From NCBI RefSeq assembly GCF_000833025.1, contig NZ_CP010817.1:2666001-2730000 (forward strand): a stretch of DNA of 64,000 nt, given 5' to 3'. Shown piece after piece: positions 54,483-63,771 of this stretch (its first letter is position 1; every line of letters begins with the position of its first letter). The position numbers were made by a program, and so were the translations under genes. Source of the stretch: Myroides profundi (GTDB taxonomy: Bacteria > Bacteroidota > Bacteroidia > Flavobacteriales > Flavobacteriaceae). A model generated the notes under the pieces. It ran no database searches, was not told where the DNA came from, and saw nothing but the letters and a program-made list of their open reading frames with translations.

Positions 54483-55772
54483 CTACCGTTGATAGTCTGT
54501 GTGATAAACTGTAAAACAATGCTTATCATTAAAATGGTACTTGATAGATAAATTATCTGTTACTTTTATAATAGTCTGTACTAGAGCAAGACCAAGTCCT
54601 GTAGACTGCTCATTCGTAGTACTTCTAAAGAATCTATTGTATATTAAATTCTCGTCTAATGGAGTAGGAATTAGACTGGTATTGCTAATTCTAAAATAAT
54701 GTTCTGTCATCTCTACTTCTACCTCTCCTCCCTGTACATTATGAGTTAATGCATTCTTCAGCAAATTCTGCACAAGAGTAATAGACAGTCCCTTATCCAT
54801 CTTTACAATAAAAGGTTGAACATCTTCCTTCATTGATATACTGATCGCTTTATACTCAAAGAACTCTTCAAAATCATCTATTATCTCCTTAATGATATCA
54901 TTAAAATTAACGTCCTGATAATTTACAAACTGCTTATTCTCTATTTTCGTTAACATAAGAAGAGATTTATTCAGCTTGATAAGCCTTCTCAGCGTCTGAT
55001 GAATAGATTGTATTTGTATCATCTGTTCTTCGCTCAACTCTTCCTTTTCAGCCATTAGCTCTAGTTTATTACTCATAATCGCTAGAGGAGTCTGAGACTC
55101 ATGAGCAGCATTAGAAACGAAGGTCTTCTGTTGTTCAAAGGTGTTCTCTATACGCCTTATCATCTTATTGATTTCTAATTGAAGGTCTGCAAATTCTCGA
55201 ATAGGTATCTTCGTCTCTTCCGTTATCACTTCTTTACCTATTGTATAATTCTTCAGGTTGTCAAGTAGTTTATAAAATGAACCCCACACTACTTTTCTCA
55301 AAATAAAGTAGTTAATTAAGAATATACTGATAATCAACATCAGATATAATGCACCAACAGCAATACCAAAATCTCCTAATAAATCATCTGCTTCTATAGT
55401 AGAAGTACGTATCTCTAATAAAAAATTATCTCCATTCTTATCTTCAAAAGTAGTGGTCAGCATACGTACAGGTTCCTCATTATCATCTACATCCATATAG
55501 ATCATCTCTGTGGTGAACACATTCTTTCTAGAATACTCTCCTGGTGCTAATGGCGTAATTCTAAATCCACTCGCTCCAAATGACTGTATACTAGTAATAC
55601 TAGGATTATTATACGCTTTTTTTACAATCTCACTTTTAGAGTTTTTCAGTCCATCATCTATATTATCATATACCTCTTCTGTCATGAATGCATAGAATAT
55701 AAGCACCCACACAGTAAGGACTATCACAATACCAATAGATAAATACCTAAGTGTATAGTTATGTAGCTTCAT
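54483..55772 (-). CDS. Sensor histidine kinase
   Basis: Two transmembrane helices (about 10-30 and 135-155) bound a small periplasmic region. H-box FVSNAAHESQTPLAIMSNKLE, N-box LLKNALTHN, and G-box STGLGLALVQTII. Length 429. It follows the OmpR-type regulator by three bases. With the adjacent PepSY-like genes it forms a small locus that may sense an envelope stress or divalent ions; the stimulus cannot be read. Confidence 0.92.
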   Translation of the reverse strand: MKLHNYTLRYLSIGIVIVLTVWVLIFYAFMTEEVYDNIDDGLKNSKSEIVKKAYNNPSITSIQSFGASGFRITPLAPGEYSRKNVFTTEMIYMDVDDNEEPVRMLTTTFEDKNGDNFLLEIRTSTIEADDLLGDFGIAVGALYLMLIISIFLINYFILRKVVWGSFYKLLDNLKNYTIGKEVITEETKIPIREFADLQLEINKMIRRIENTFEQQKTFVSNAAHESQTPLAIMSNKLELMAEKEELSEEQMIQIQSIHQTLRRLIKLNKSLLMLTKIENKQFVNYQDVNFNDIIKEIIDDFEEFFEYKAISISMKEDVQPFIVKMDKGLSITLVQNLLKNALTHNVQGGEVEVEMTEHYFRISNTSLIPTPLDENLIYNRFFRSTTNEQSTGLGLALVQTIIKVTDNLSIKYHFNDKHCFTVYHTDYQR

Positions 55773-55775
55773 CCT

Positions 55776-56453
55776 CTATTCATTAACTAATTTATACCCC
55801 ATCCCATACACAGACTGAATATTCACTTCTGCATGATGACTTTTTAGTTTCTTGCGCAAGTTTTTGACCTGAGAGTATACAAAATCATAACTATCTGCCT
55901 CATCCATATTATCTCCCCATATATGCTCTGCAATAGAAGATTTAGTCACTAACCTATTCGCATTAACCACAAAATAGTATAATAACTCAAACTCTTTATT
56001 ATTAAGTACCATAGTACTCCCTTCTACTACCACAGTTCTCTCATCTATAAAAATCTCTATATTATTCCATTTTACACTTTGGAATCCCTGTTGATTCTTT
56101 CTCCTCAACACAGATTTAATACGAGCTAATAATTCTGATAAATGAAATGGCTTAGTGAGATAATCATCTGCTCCTAACTCTAAGCCTAATACTTTATCAT
56201 CAATAGAGTCTTTGGCCGATATGATAATAACCGAATCTGCTTTTCCCATCGATTTGATCTCACGTAGTAGGTCTATTCCATTTCCATCTGGTAACATGAT
56301 ATCTAGTAAAATACAGTCATAATCATACCCTGACAGCTTCTCTATTCCCATCTTATAACTACTAGCCATCTCGACCACGTAGAACTCTTTTTCTAAAGAT
56401 TCTTTTATAATCTCTCTAAGCTCTTTTTCGTCTTCAATAACTAAAACTTTCAT
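55776..56453 (-). CDS. OmpR-family response regulator
   Basis: Receiver domain with phospho-Asp51 in DCILLDIMLPDG and Lys in DDYLTKPFHL, and a winged-helix DNA-binding domain (NKEFELLYYFVVNANRLV ... DFVYSQVKNLRKKL). 225 residues. First gene of the operon with the kinase. Confidence 0.94.
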   Translation of the reverse strand: MKVLVIEDEKELREIIKESLEKEFYVVEMASSYKMGIEKLSGYDYDCILLDIMLPDGNGIDLLREIKSMGKADSVIIISAKDSIDDKVLGLELGADDYLTKPFHLSELLARIKSVLRRKNQQGFQSVKWNNIEIFIDERTVVVEGSTMVLNNKEFELLYYFVVNANRLVTKSSIAEHIWGDNMDEADSYDFVYSQVKNLRKKLKSHHAEVNIQSVYGMGYKLVNE

Positions 56454-56594
56454 ATTCTCCCTATTAGTACTTACGAATATACAAGTTATCTACTAAATGC
56501 TTTTATGTTTACCTCATAATAAATAGTGAAACACATAGAATAAAGTTCTTAAACGCAAATTATCTATCTCAATATTAAAGAAATAGTATTATTT

Positions 56595-56602
56595 TAGTTT
56601 TG
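56595..56602 (+). promoter_or_regulatory. -7 element of the GNAT gene
   Basis: TAGTTTTG fits TAnnTTTG. Its last three bases are the TTG that a longer reading frame would use as start, so translation must start downstream at ATG 56627. Confidence 0.55.
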
Positions 56603-56626
56603 CCAAAATCTAAATCATATTACCCT

Positions 56627-57106
56627 ATGGATAATACAGACAGACTAATTATAACTCCACTATCTCATCGTGATAATTCTTTCATTATAGAGTTAGTCAA
56701 CACCCCTGGATGGCTTAAATACATAGGTAATAGAAATGTCTATACTACAATAGATGCACAGATGTACATACAGAGTATATTAGATAATCCACAGTATCAA
56801 TACTGGGTGGTGCATAGAAAAGAGGATCATAAAGCGATAGGATTAATCTCTCTAATTAAACGAGATTACTTAGACCATCATGATATAGGTTTTGCCTTCA
56901 TTCCGACTTACATAGGATTAGGATATGCCTATGAAGCAACACATTATATCATCAATAAAATAAGAGAGAATGAGCAGTACAAAACTTTATATGCGACAAC
57001 TCTTCCAGATAACAAGAGTTCGATTAAACTGCTAACGAGATTGGGATTTAGTTTTATAGAAACAATAAAACCTCATGAAGAAGTACTCAATTTATTTAAA
57101 ATGTAG
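56627..57106 (+). CDS. GNAT-family N-acetyltransferase (RimJ/RimL-like)
   Basis: Starts at ATG 56627 (MDNTDRLIITPL). Acetyl-CoA binding region IGFAFIPTYIGLGYAYEATHYII, typical of the RimJ/RimL subgroup, then LYATTLPDNKSSIKLLTRLGF. 160 residues. Substrate unknown. Monocistronic. Confidence 0.88.
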   Translation: MDNTDRLIITPLSHRDNSFIIELVNTPGWLKYIGNRNVYTTIDAQMYIQSILDNPQYQYWVVHRKEDHKAIGLISLIKRDYLDHHDIGFAFIPTYIGLGYAYEATHYIINKIRENEQYKTLYATTLPDNKSSIKLLTRLGFSFIETIKPHEEVLNLFKM

Positions 57107-57157
57107 TACTTTTAATTCCTGATAATAAGACCATTATAATCTGGTCAATATATAATT

Positions 57158-57306
57158 TAAAAAAAATCCCTTTCCGTAATGTATTAACGCAAAAGAACAT
57201 TTCGTTTATAGACTTTTATTCATACAATACTTAGCCAAAAGCAAACGCGTTTATTAGGAAAGGGAATAAAATCGCATGAAGTACTAAGTCCCCACAATTC
57301 CTTCAT
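57158..57306 (-). ncRNA. Candidate small RNA with promoter and terminator
   Basis: Minus-strand transcript proposed from -7 element TAATTTTG (57314-57321) to a closing stem TCCCTTTCC / GGAAAGGGA (57257-57265, 57167-57175) followed by eight U. A 5' hairpin ATGAAG / CTTCAT (57301-57306, 57276-57281) displays the loop AATTGTGGGGAC (forward 57288-57299). Inside the long stem, AACGC / GCGTT forms a second helix. About 148 bases. No family recognised. Confidence 0.55.
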
Positions 57307-57313
57307 ACGGCGA

Positions 57314-57321
57314 CAAAATTA
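57314..57321 (-). promoter_or_regulatory. -7 element of candidate sRNA 2
   Basis: TAATTTTG on the minus strand, matching TAnnTTTG, about eight bases before the inferred RNA start. Confidence 0.5.
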
Positions 57322-57617
57322 TATATTTTTGTAAGAGTATTCACTATGATAACAAATAATTATTAACCACTTCATCAACAATTCACTTTTCACTACAGAA
57401 TCACATAAATTAACATATTATAATACTAATTTATTCTAACATTCACTACAATTATTCAATTAAAAAGTCGCCAAATGTGCAAAACCAAATCAGTAATACT
57501 GCTGATTTTATGCCTTATTATAAATATTTAAATATTCAACTCTAAAATACTGCCTTTTTTTGTCTTTCATTTATAAAAAATAAATTAAATAAAATACTCC
57601 TTATTCCATTATACTGA

Positions 57618-57652
57618 TAAAAAAACTGATCTAAAGATACACCTTAGATCAG
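57618..57652 (-). terminator. Terminator of the META lipoprotein gene
   Basis: CTGATCTAA / TTAGATCAG (57626-57634, 57644-57652), seven U on the minus strand, about 35 bases past the stop. Confidence 0.85.
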
Positions 57653-57684
57653 CCTTATAGAATCAATAATCTAAATAGATTATA

Positions 57685-58146
57685 TTACTTTTTTGTAAAT
57701 GTTAGCACAACGATATCTCCAGAGCGCATAATTAACTGAGTATCTAAAATATCATAATGAGTTACAGACTTTAGTGCATCCATAAATTCTCTATCAGCTA
57801 CTCCTTCGCAGAACATCATCGTAGAAGCCATCTTATCTCCTAGTTTGATAGCGTTTCCTTCTTTTGCTTCAAAACTTCCATGGATATTATTACATCCATC
57901 GTTTCCATATACCTTTTTATCTTTTACCTCAAATTTCAAACTTGGTTTCTTCATTGAGAAAAGAGTACTCATATCTTTACCAGAAGTTTCTGGAGTTGTA
58001 ATAGAGCTCAATACCCATTCTCCTTCTAATTTTTTACTCATATCTACTTTTTTCTCTACCGTTACAGTAGTAATTTCTCCCGCTGTCTTGCAGCTTACAG
58101 CTGTTAATGCTAAAACAGCACCTAGTAATACTAATGTCTTTTTCAT
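57685..58146 (-). CDS. META-domain lipoprotein
   Basis: Start ATG 58146 gives signal MKKTLVLLGAVLALTAVSC with lipid Cys19. The single META domain (HslJ/META family) shows LEGEWVLSSI, LKFEVKDKKVYGNDGCNNIHGSFEA and MASTMMFCEGVADREFMDALKSV. Such proteins occur in envelope stress responses; their function is not defined. 153 residues. Monocistronic. Confidence 0.88.
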   Translation of the reverse strand: MKKTLVLLGAVLALTAVSCKTAGEITTVTVEKKVDMSKKLEGEWVLSSITTPETSGKDMSTLFSMKKPSLKFEVKDKKVYGNDGCNNIHGSFEAKEGNAIKLGDKMASTMMFCEGVADREFMDALKSVTHYDILDTQLIMRSGDIVVLTFTKK

Positions 58147-58296
58147 TTTACTTTTATTTATTATGTTTCCCTTCATTTACAAAGGTTATTGGCAAATTTA
58201 CCATTTCATATGGCAGTCTATAATAAAGAATTCTTAAAATTTATATATAATATCTTATTCTAAGGAATAATACTCCTCAAAACACAAATAATTGCC

Positions 58297-58334
58297 TAAA
58301 AAAAGGGCTATTTGCAATGCAAACAGCCCTTTTC
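58297..58334 (-). terminator. Terminator of the ABC-F gene
   Basis: AAAGGGCT(A)TTTGCA / GCAAA(C)AGCCCTTT (about 58302-58332) with T-run on the minus strand, 25 bases past the stop. Confidence 0.85.
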
Positions 58335-58356
58335 ATTTTTATCTATAAATGTATTC

Positions 58357-59979
<1,623 letters not shown>

Positions 59980-59996
59980 TTAATTTAAATTGCCTA

Positions 59997-60004
59997 CAAA
60001 ATTA
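59997..60004 (-). promoter_or_regulatory. -7 element of the ABC-F gene
   Basis: TAATTTTG on the minus strand, about 27 bases before the ATG. Confidence 0.55.
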
Positions 60005-60098
60005 CTAATTTTATATTTAGAAACATCTATAAATAAAACTTATCGCCCTACCTACCCACTTTAACCAATCATTAACAAGATAAAACTCCCGTAAAACT

Positions 60099-60106
60099 TA
60101 AATTTG
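60099..60106 (+). promoter_or_regulatory. -7 element of the thioredoxin-fold lipoprotein gene
   Basis: TAAATTTG on the plus strand, about 36 bases before the ATG at 60143. Confidence 0.5.
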
Positions 60107-60142
60107 CTTATATTATCTCTCGAACAAATAGTCATTTAGCTA

Positions 60143-61552
60143 ATGCAGAAAAAATTACCTAATACAAATTTATTATTTCTTTTTGTCCCACTTATAAGCC
60201 TTCTTGCATCTTGTCAAAAGAAATTCGATCCTAAAGATTATAGTGCTTATATACAAGGTGAGATTATAAATCCTACTTCTAATTACCTTTTATTCTGCAA
60301 AGACAATGAAGTCCTAGACACTTTGTTCCTAGACGAAAACAATAAATTTTATAAAAAATTCGACTCATTAACACCAGGAATGTATATCTATAAGCACAAT
60401 CCTGAGTTTCAATATATCTACTTTGATAAAAATGACAGTCTGACGCTACGCCTTAACTCAAGAGATTTTGACCATTCTATTATCTTCTCTGGACGAGGTG
60501 CCGAAAAAAATAATTTCTTAATGAATCTAACGGTCAGAAATATCATGGATGAGAGTGAAGGATATAGTGCCTTCGATGTATCTCCAGAGAAATTTAGTCA
60601 AAGAATAGACTCTGTACATGCAGCTAGAACTACTTACTATCTAAGAAATAAAGCTATTATCAACTGGTCTGACAACTTTGACCTATATGCAAAAGCAAAG
60701 CTTGACTTACACTTCTTTGCATTAAAAGAGCTTTATCCTACTGCACATTATGTGAGAACAGATGAAGATGTAAGAGATAAACTCCCAGTGGACTACTATG
60801 GGTTTAGAAAAAAAATAAATTTCAATGATGAACGTTTATTAAAGTATTCTTCATTCACGAAGTACCTAGCCATTATGCTAAACTCTATTGTGAATGAACC
60901 TGAACAAAACATTATACCAGATAATAAGTTTGATAAATATATCGATAAGCTTAATATAGTAGACACCTTAATCAGAAATGATAAAGTTAAAAATGCTATC
61001 CTAGACAATATTGCATTTATCTACTTATTAGAGGATCAGAACTTAAATAATAATGATAAGTTCTTAGAGCGATACTTTGAACTATCTACAGATAAGAATC
61101 AACACAATGAGATCATCCAGATCCAACAAGCGATTCAAAATCTTAAATATGAGAAGAAGTTACCTGAAGTTCCTCTAGTGAATACTAAAAATCAAAAGGT
61201 ATCTATCAATTCTATTATCAATAAGAGAACTCTCATGTTCTTCTGGACAAAAAATGGAATAGCTCATGCTGATGCAGCTCATCAGATAGCTGCAGAATTA
61301 AAAGCAGAAATGCCAAATATAGAAATCATATCGATCTGCATCGATGGTGAACATGGAGAGTGGTTAAGTATATTAAAGCGCTACCCTTCTAATGGTATTA
61401 TAGAGCTTAGATCTGATGACTTTAACCTAATGAAAGATGAATGGATCATCACGAAGATACAGCGATGTATGCTATTAGACAAAGATGGTTCTATCATAGA
61501 TCCTTTTGTAAATATCTTTGACAACAATTTTGCAACAATTTTAAAGCAATAA
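60143..61552 (+). CDS. TlpA/thioredoxin-fold lipoprotein lacking the CxxC motif
   Basis: Lipobox LLASC, Cys24. N-terminal 130 residues resemble the DUF4369 beta domain (YIQGEIINPTSNYLLF, LDTLFLDENNKFYKKF). A long helical middle leads to a thioredoxin-fold C-terminus (about 345-469): EVPLVNTKNQKVSINSIIN, then RTLMFFWTKNGIAHADAAH where TlpA proteins have FWASWCGPC, and CIDGEHGEWLSIL. No Cys pair is present at the active site, so it cannot act as a thiol oxidoreductase. It may be a structural or binding protein. Confidence 0.78.
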   Translation: MQKKLPNTNLLFLFVPLISLLASCQKKFDPKDYSAYIQGEIINPTSNYLLFCKDNEVLDTLFLDENNKFYKKFDSLTPGMYIYKHNPEFQYIYFDKNDSLTLRLNSRDFDHSIIFSGRGAEKNNFLMNLTVRNIMDESEGYSAFDVSPEKFSQRIDSVHAARTTYYLRNKAIINWSDNFDLYAKAKLDLHFFALKELYPTAHYVRTDEDVRDKLPVDYYGFRKKINFNDERLLKYSSFTKYLAIMLNSIVNEPEQNIIPDNKFDKYIDKLNIVDTLIRNDKVKNAILDNIAFIYLLEDQNLNNNDKFLERYFELSTDKNQHNEIIQIQQAIQNLKYEKKLPEVPLVNTKNQKVSINSIINKRTLMFFWTKNGIAHADAAHQIAAELKAEMPNIEIISICIDGEHGEWLSILKRYPSNGIIELRSDDFNLMKDEWIITKIQRCMLLDKDGSIIDPFVNIFDNNFATILKQ

Positions 61553-61557
61553 TAAAA

Positions 61558-61600
61558 TAAAGCGAGAGCCCAACCAAATGGTTGGGCTCTCGCTTTTATT
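61558..61600 (+). terminator. Strong terminator of the lipoprotein gene
   Basis: 17-base perfect arms AAAGCGAGAGCCCAACC / GGTTGGGCTCTCGCTTT (61559-61575, 61580-61596) and T-run, six bases after the stop. Confidence 0.92.
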
Positions 61601-61678
61601 ATATTCCTATCTTCCTTTGAATAAAACTGTGCTACCTATATCATGACTCAATACTGCCTCCGTTTAAATGCCTCTTTT

Positions 61679-61722
61679 AACGGAGTCAATACGGACTCAT
61701 AACGGACTCACTACGGACTCAA
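61679..61722. repeat. 4 x 11-bp tandem array (ACGGACTCA), site 2
   Basis: Units AACGGAGTCA, ATACGGACTCA, TAACGGACTCA, CTACGGACTCA, with the same flanking phrases (ATCATGACTC before; ATAACTGTACAG after) as site 1 at 8979-9021. Confidence 0.8.
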
Positions 61723-62044
61723 CGCTATTAAAACTCATCCCATACTGCTATAACTGTACAGTAATAGTTCTACTTTTATATTCTGTTTTTATTTTTTGAC
61801 AAGAAATCTCTTCAATATCTGATACAACAGATGCTTTACATAGTGTATACTTCATTCTATTCTAAACAAGAAAACTCCTACTTTTAAAGGATAATTAGAG
61901 AAAACTGATGAAATCCAAAACTATAAAAGTCATCAAAACCCTTGTAAAATAAAGAAAAACCAAAGAAAAAGACATTTTTTTTCAATTATAAACCTCTTGA
62001 TATCAAACCATTGATTTTTTTACAAAAAAAAGTAATATTTTACC

Positions 62045-62076
62045 TTGGTACTTTTAAATAAAAAGCAATATATTTG
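62045..62076 (+). promoter_or_regulatory. Promoter of the tRNA-Arg pair
   Basis: TTG (62045-62047), 21-base spacer, TATATTTG (62069-62076). It fits the Bacteroidota consensus; start of transcription about 60 bases before the first tRNA. Confidence 0.65.
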
Positions 62077-62147
62077 CCACGTCAAAAAAAACAAGGTATA
62101 CACCTTCTAAAATTGACAATTTTTAATCTCTTTTATAAAGATTAAAT

Positions 62148-62221
62148 GGTCCAATAGCTCAGCTGGATAGAGCAACTGCCTTCTAAGCAGTAGGTCTCAG
62201 GTTCGAATCCTGATTGGATCA
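62148..62221 (+). tRNA. tRNA-Arg (anticodon TCT), copy 1
   Basis: 74 bases. Acceptor GGTCCAA / TTGGATC (one G-T pair), D arm GCTC-AGCTGGATA-GAGC, anticodon arm ACTGC-CTTCTAA-GCAGT with TCT, T arm TCAGG-TTCGAAT-CCTGA, discriminator A. CCA is not encoded. Confidence 0.95.
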
Positions 62222-62304
62222 CTAAAACACTTCTAAGTTAAGGAGTTTTTATCCTAAACTATCAATTTTGATAGATAATTTTAATCTATTTTATAAGATT
62301 AAAT

Positions 62305-62378
62305 GGTCCAATAGCTCAGCTGGATAGAGCAACTGCCTTCTAAGCAGTAGGTCTCAGGTTCGAATCCTGATTGGATCA
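62305..62378 (+). tRNA. tRNA-Arg (anticodon TCT), copy 2
   Basis: Identical to copy 1, 157 bases further on. The upstream flanks are also alike (TTTTAATCT...TTTTATAA...GATTAAAT), so a unit of about 157 bases was duplicated in tandem. Both copies share one terminator. Confidence 0.95.
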
Positions 62379-62380
62379 CT

Positions 62381-62418
62381 AAAAAAAGCCCTTGTTATTT
62401 CTAACAAGGGCTTTTTAT
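62381..62418. terminator. Bidirectional terminator between tRNAs and GNAT gene
   Basis: AAAAAGCCCTTGTTA / TAACAAGGGCTTTTT (62383-62397, 62402-62416). T-runs on both strands serve the tRNAs (plus) and the GNAT gene (minus, stop at 62419). Confidence 0.9.
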
Positions 62419-62898
62419 TTATATACTCATTTTTAGCATAACCATATCGCGAAGCTGAATACCGTTTTCTATAATTAGCTCTTCATAATTCTCTATAAAG
62501 AAGTCTTTCTTTACATCATACTTCACAAAGCCATTGCGTTCATAAAATCGTATTTGATCTACTCCACAATCTGCTGTACCTACTATGATCTGACAATAGC
62601 CTCCTACTCTTGCAAGTCGGATAACCTCTTTTATCAACAGACTCCCTATTCCCTTGCCCTGAAGCTCAGCAGACACCGCTATATTCTTTAGTTCTACGAT
62701 ATTCTTATCTATAGGATACAGGCAGAATACTGCTAAATCACTACTACCCTCTCTCACAACGTATACATCACTATCAAAAACATACTTATCAATCGCTTGG
62801 ACAGTCTCATCAGCTAATAATAACAAAGGATAAGGCAATAATAGACTATTTTCAATTCGCTCAACCTTATATTGAGGATATACTTCTTCTAAATACAT
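62419..62898 (-). CDS. GNAT-family N-acetyltransferase
   Basis: 159 residues. Acetyl-CoA binding motif A: IAVSAELQGKGIGSLLIKEVIRLARVGG (Q-G-K-G-I-G), preceded by LKNIAVS and followed by ADCGVDQIRFYERNGFVKY. Standard length. Monocistronic, with a possible -7 element TATATTTG at 63020-63027 on the minus strand. Confidence 0.9.
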   Translation of the reverse strand: MYLEEVYPQYKVERIENSLLLPYPLLLLADETVQAIDKYVFDSDVYVVREGSSDLAVFCLYPIDKNIVELKNIAVSAELQGKGIGSLLIKEVIRLARVGGYCQIIVGTADCGVDQIRFYERNGFVKYDVKKDFFIENYEELIIENGIQLRDMVMLKMSI

Positions 62899-63019
62899 AT
62901 TGTGATATTTTGTTCTCTATATTAAACCAAGATCCCCCTCAACCAAACACTTTGTGCATAGTTGATTCTAAATATTACAACTGTAGTTTTCTGTTTAAGA
63001 GGAACCTTAGACCAGAGAC

Positions 63020-63027
63020 AAATATAC
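63020..63027 (-). promoter_or_regulatory. Possible -7 element of the GNAT gene
   Basis: TATATTTG (forward CAAATATA), matching TAnnTTTG, about 120 bases before the ATG. Confidence 0.4.
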
Positions 63028-63143
63028 TATTAATTACGAAGTGTAATCAGATGTCTTCTGTAGTAAATAAGTAATGAATATAGCCTTAGCGGCTATCATA
63101 ATTAAAAAGATACAAAGTATACTTTTCATCGCTGAAGAAAAAT

Positions 63144-63258
63144 AAAGTCACTCCCTATATTAGGTAGTAGACTCAGATGGTTATATTAAAATAGTATACC
63201 ATACAATCTATTTCAATATTTGTCCCCACAATTACCATCTTCGTCTTTTAGTGACTTT
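63144..63258 (-). ncRNA. Candidate structured RNA element
   Basis: Closing stem AAAGTCACT / AGTGACTTT (63144-63152, 63250-63258), inner stem AGATGGT / ACCATCT (63175-63181, 63234-63240), and inside it the 12-base AATTGTGGGGAC (forward 63222-63233), identical to the loop of candidate sRNA 2. On the minus strand the closing stem is followed by ATTTTTCTT. A -7-like TATATTTG lies at 63432-63439. No protein reading frame. Confidence 0.45.
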
Positions 63259-63771
63259 ATAATATACAATATAGTTAGCTACTTATTCTTTTCCACCCGA
63301 TTTATCTGGAAACAACAATTGGGCAGATAGTTAATAAAATAAACTACTAAACATTGTATCATTCTTCATGTTATATAGTAATTCTCATAACGCTTTTCTA
63401 ACTTTGAGTATTTGCTTAGCATTTACAGGTACAAATATAGTGGTGTTCTCGCTTATAACTTATATCCAAATTCATACTTTAAGAAAGTATAAGTTTAAAA
63501 CTTTAAAAATGTTAATAAAATATTAATTCCAAAGCCATTTAAAGATAATAAAATCACAAAACAAGCTATAATTCAACATCTTAACACAATACCCCTATCT
63601 ACATTTTCATCAAGTTAATCATGTTTAAAATCAGTTTTAACTACATTGATTTCTATAACAGACTTCATCTTATTCTCTATTTGTGCTATATATATTTTTA
63701 TTCTACTTTTACTACAACTAGAGTTACCTTCATCACACTAGTCAAACCTGAATCTTTTTAAAAATCTAACC

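Larger units (their letters stand above)
57107..57684. other. Long intergenic region with a candidate sRNA
   Basis: No supported gene in 578 bases. Contains the minus-strand candidate sRNA (57158-57306), its -7 element (57314-57321) and the terminator of the META gene (57618-57652). Confidence 0.6.
61553..62147. other. Intergenic region with terminator, 11-bp array and tRNA promoter
   Basis: No gene seen in about 595 bases. It contains a very strong terminator, an 11-bp array block and the promoter of the tRNA pair. Confidence 0.6.
62899..63771. other. Long intergenic region with structured element
   Basis: 870 bases without a supported protein gene. It holds minus-strand -7-like elements at 63020-63027 (for the GNAT gene) and 63432-63439, and a base-paired element at 63144-63258. 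A 23-codon frame at 63078 with MNIALAAIII start is weak and not counted. Confidence 0.55.

Noticed and set aside
63078..63149. 23-codon ORF with hydrophobic start (MNIALAAIII) as a second leader peptide
   Set aside because: No terminator or biosynthetic gene follows it on this strand and its codons are not biased to one amino acid.
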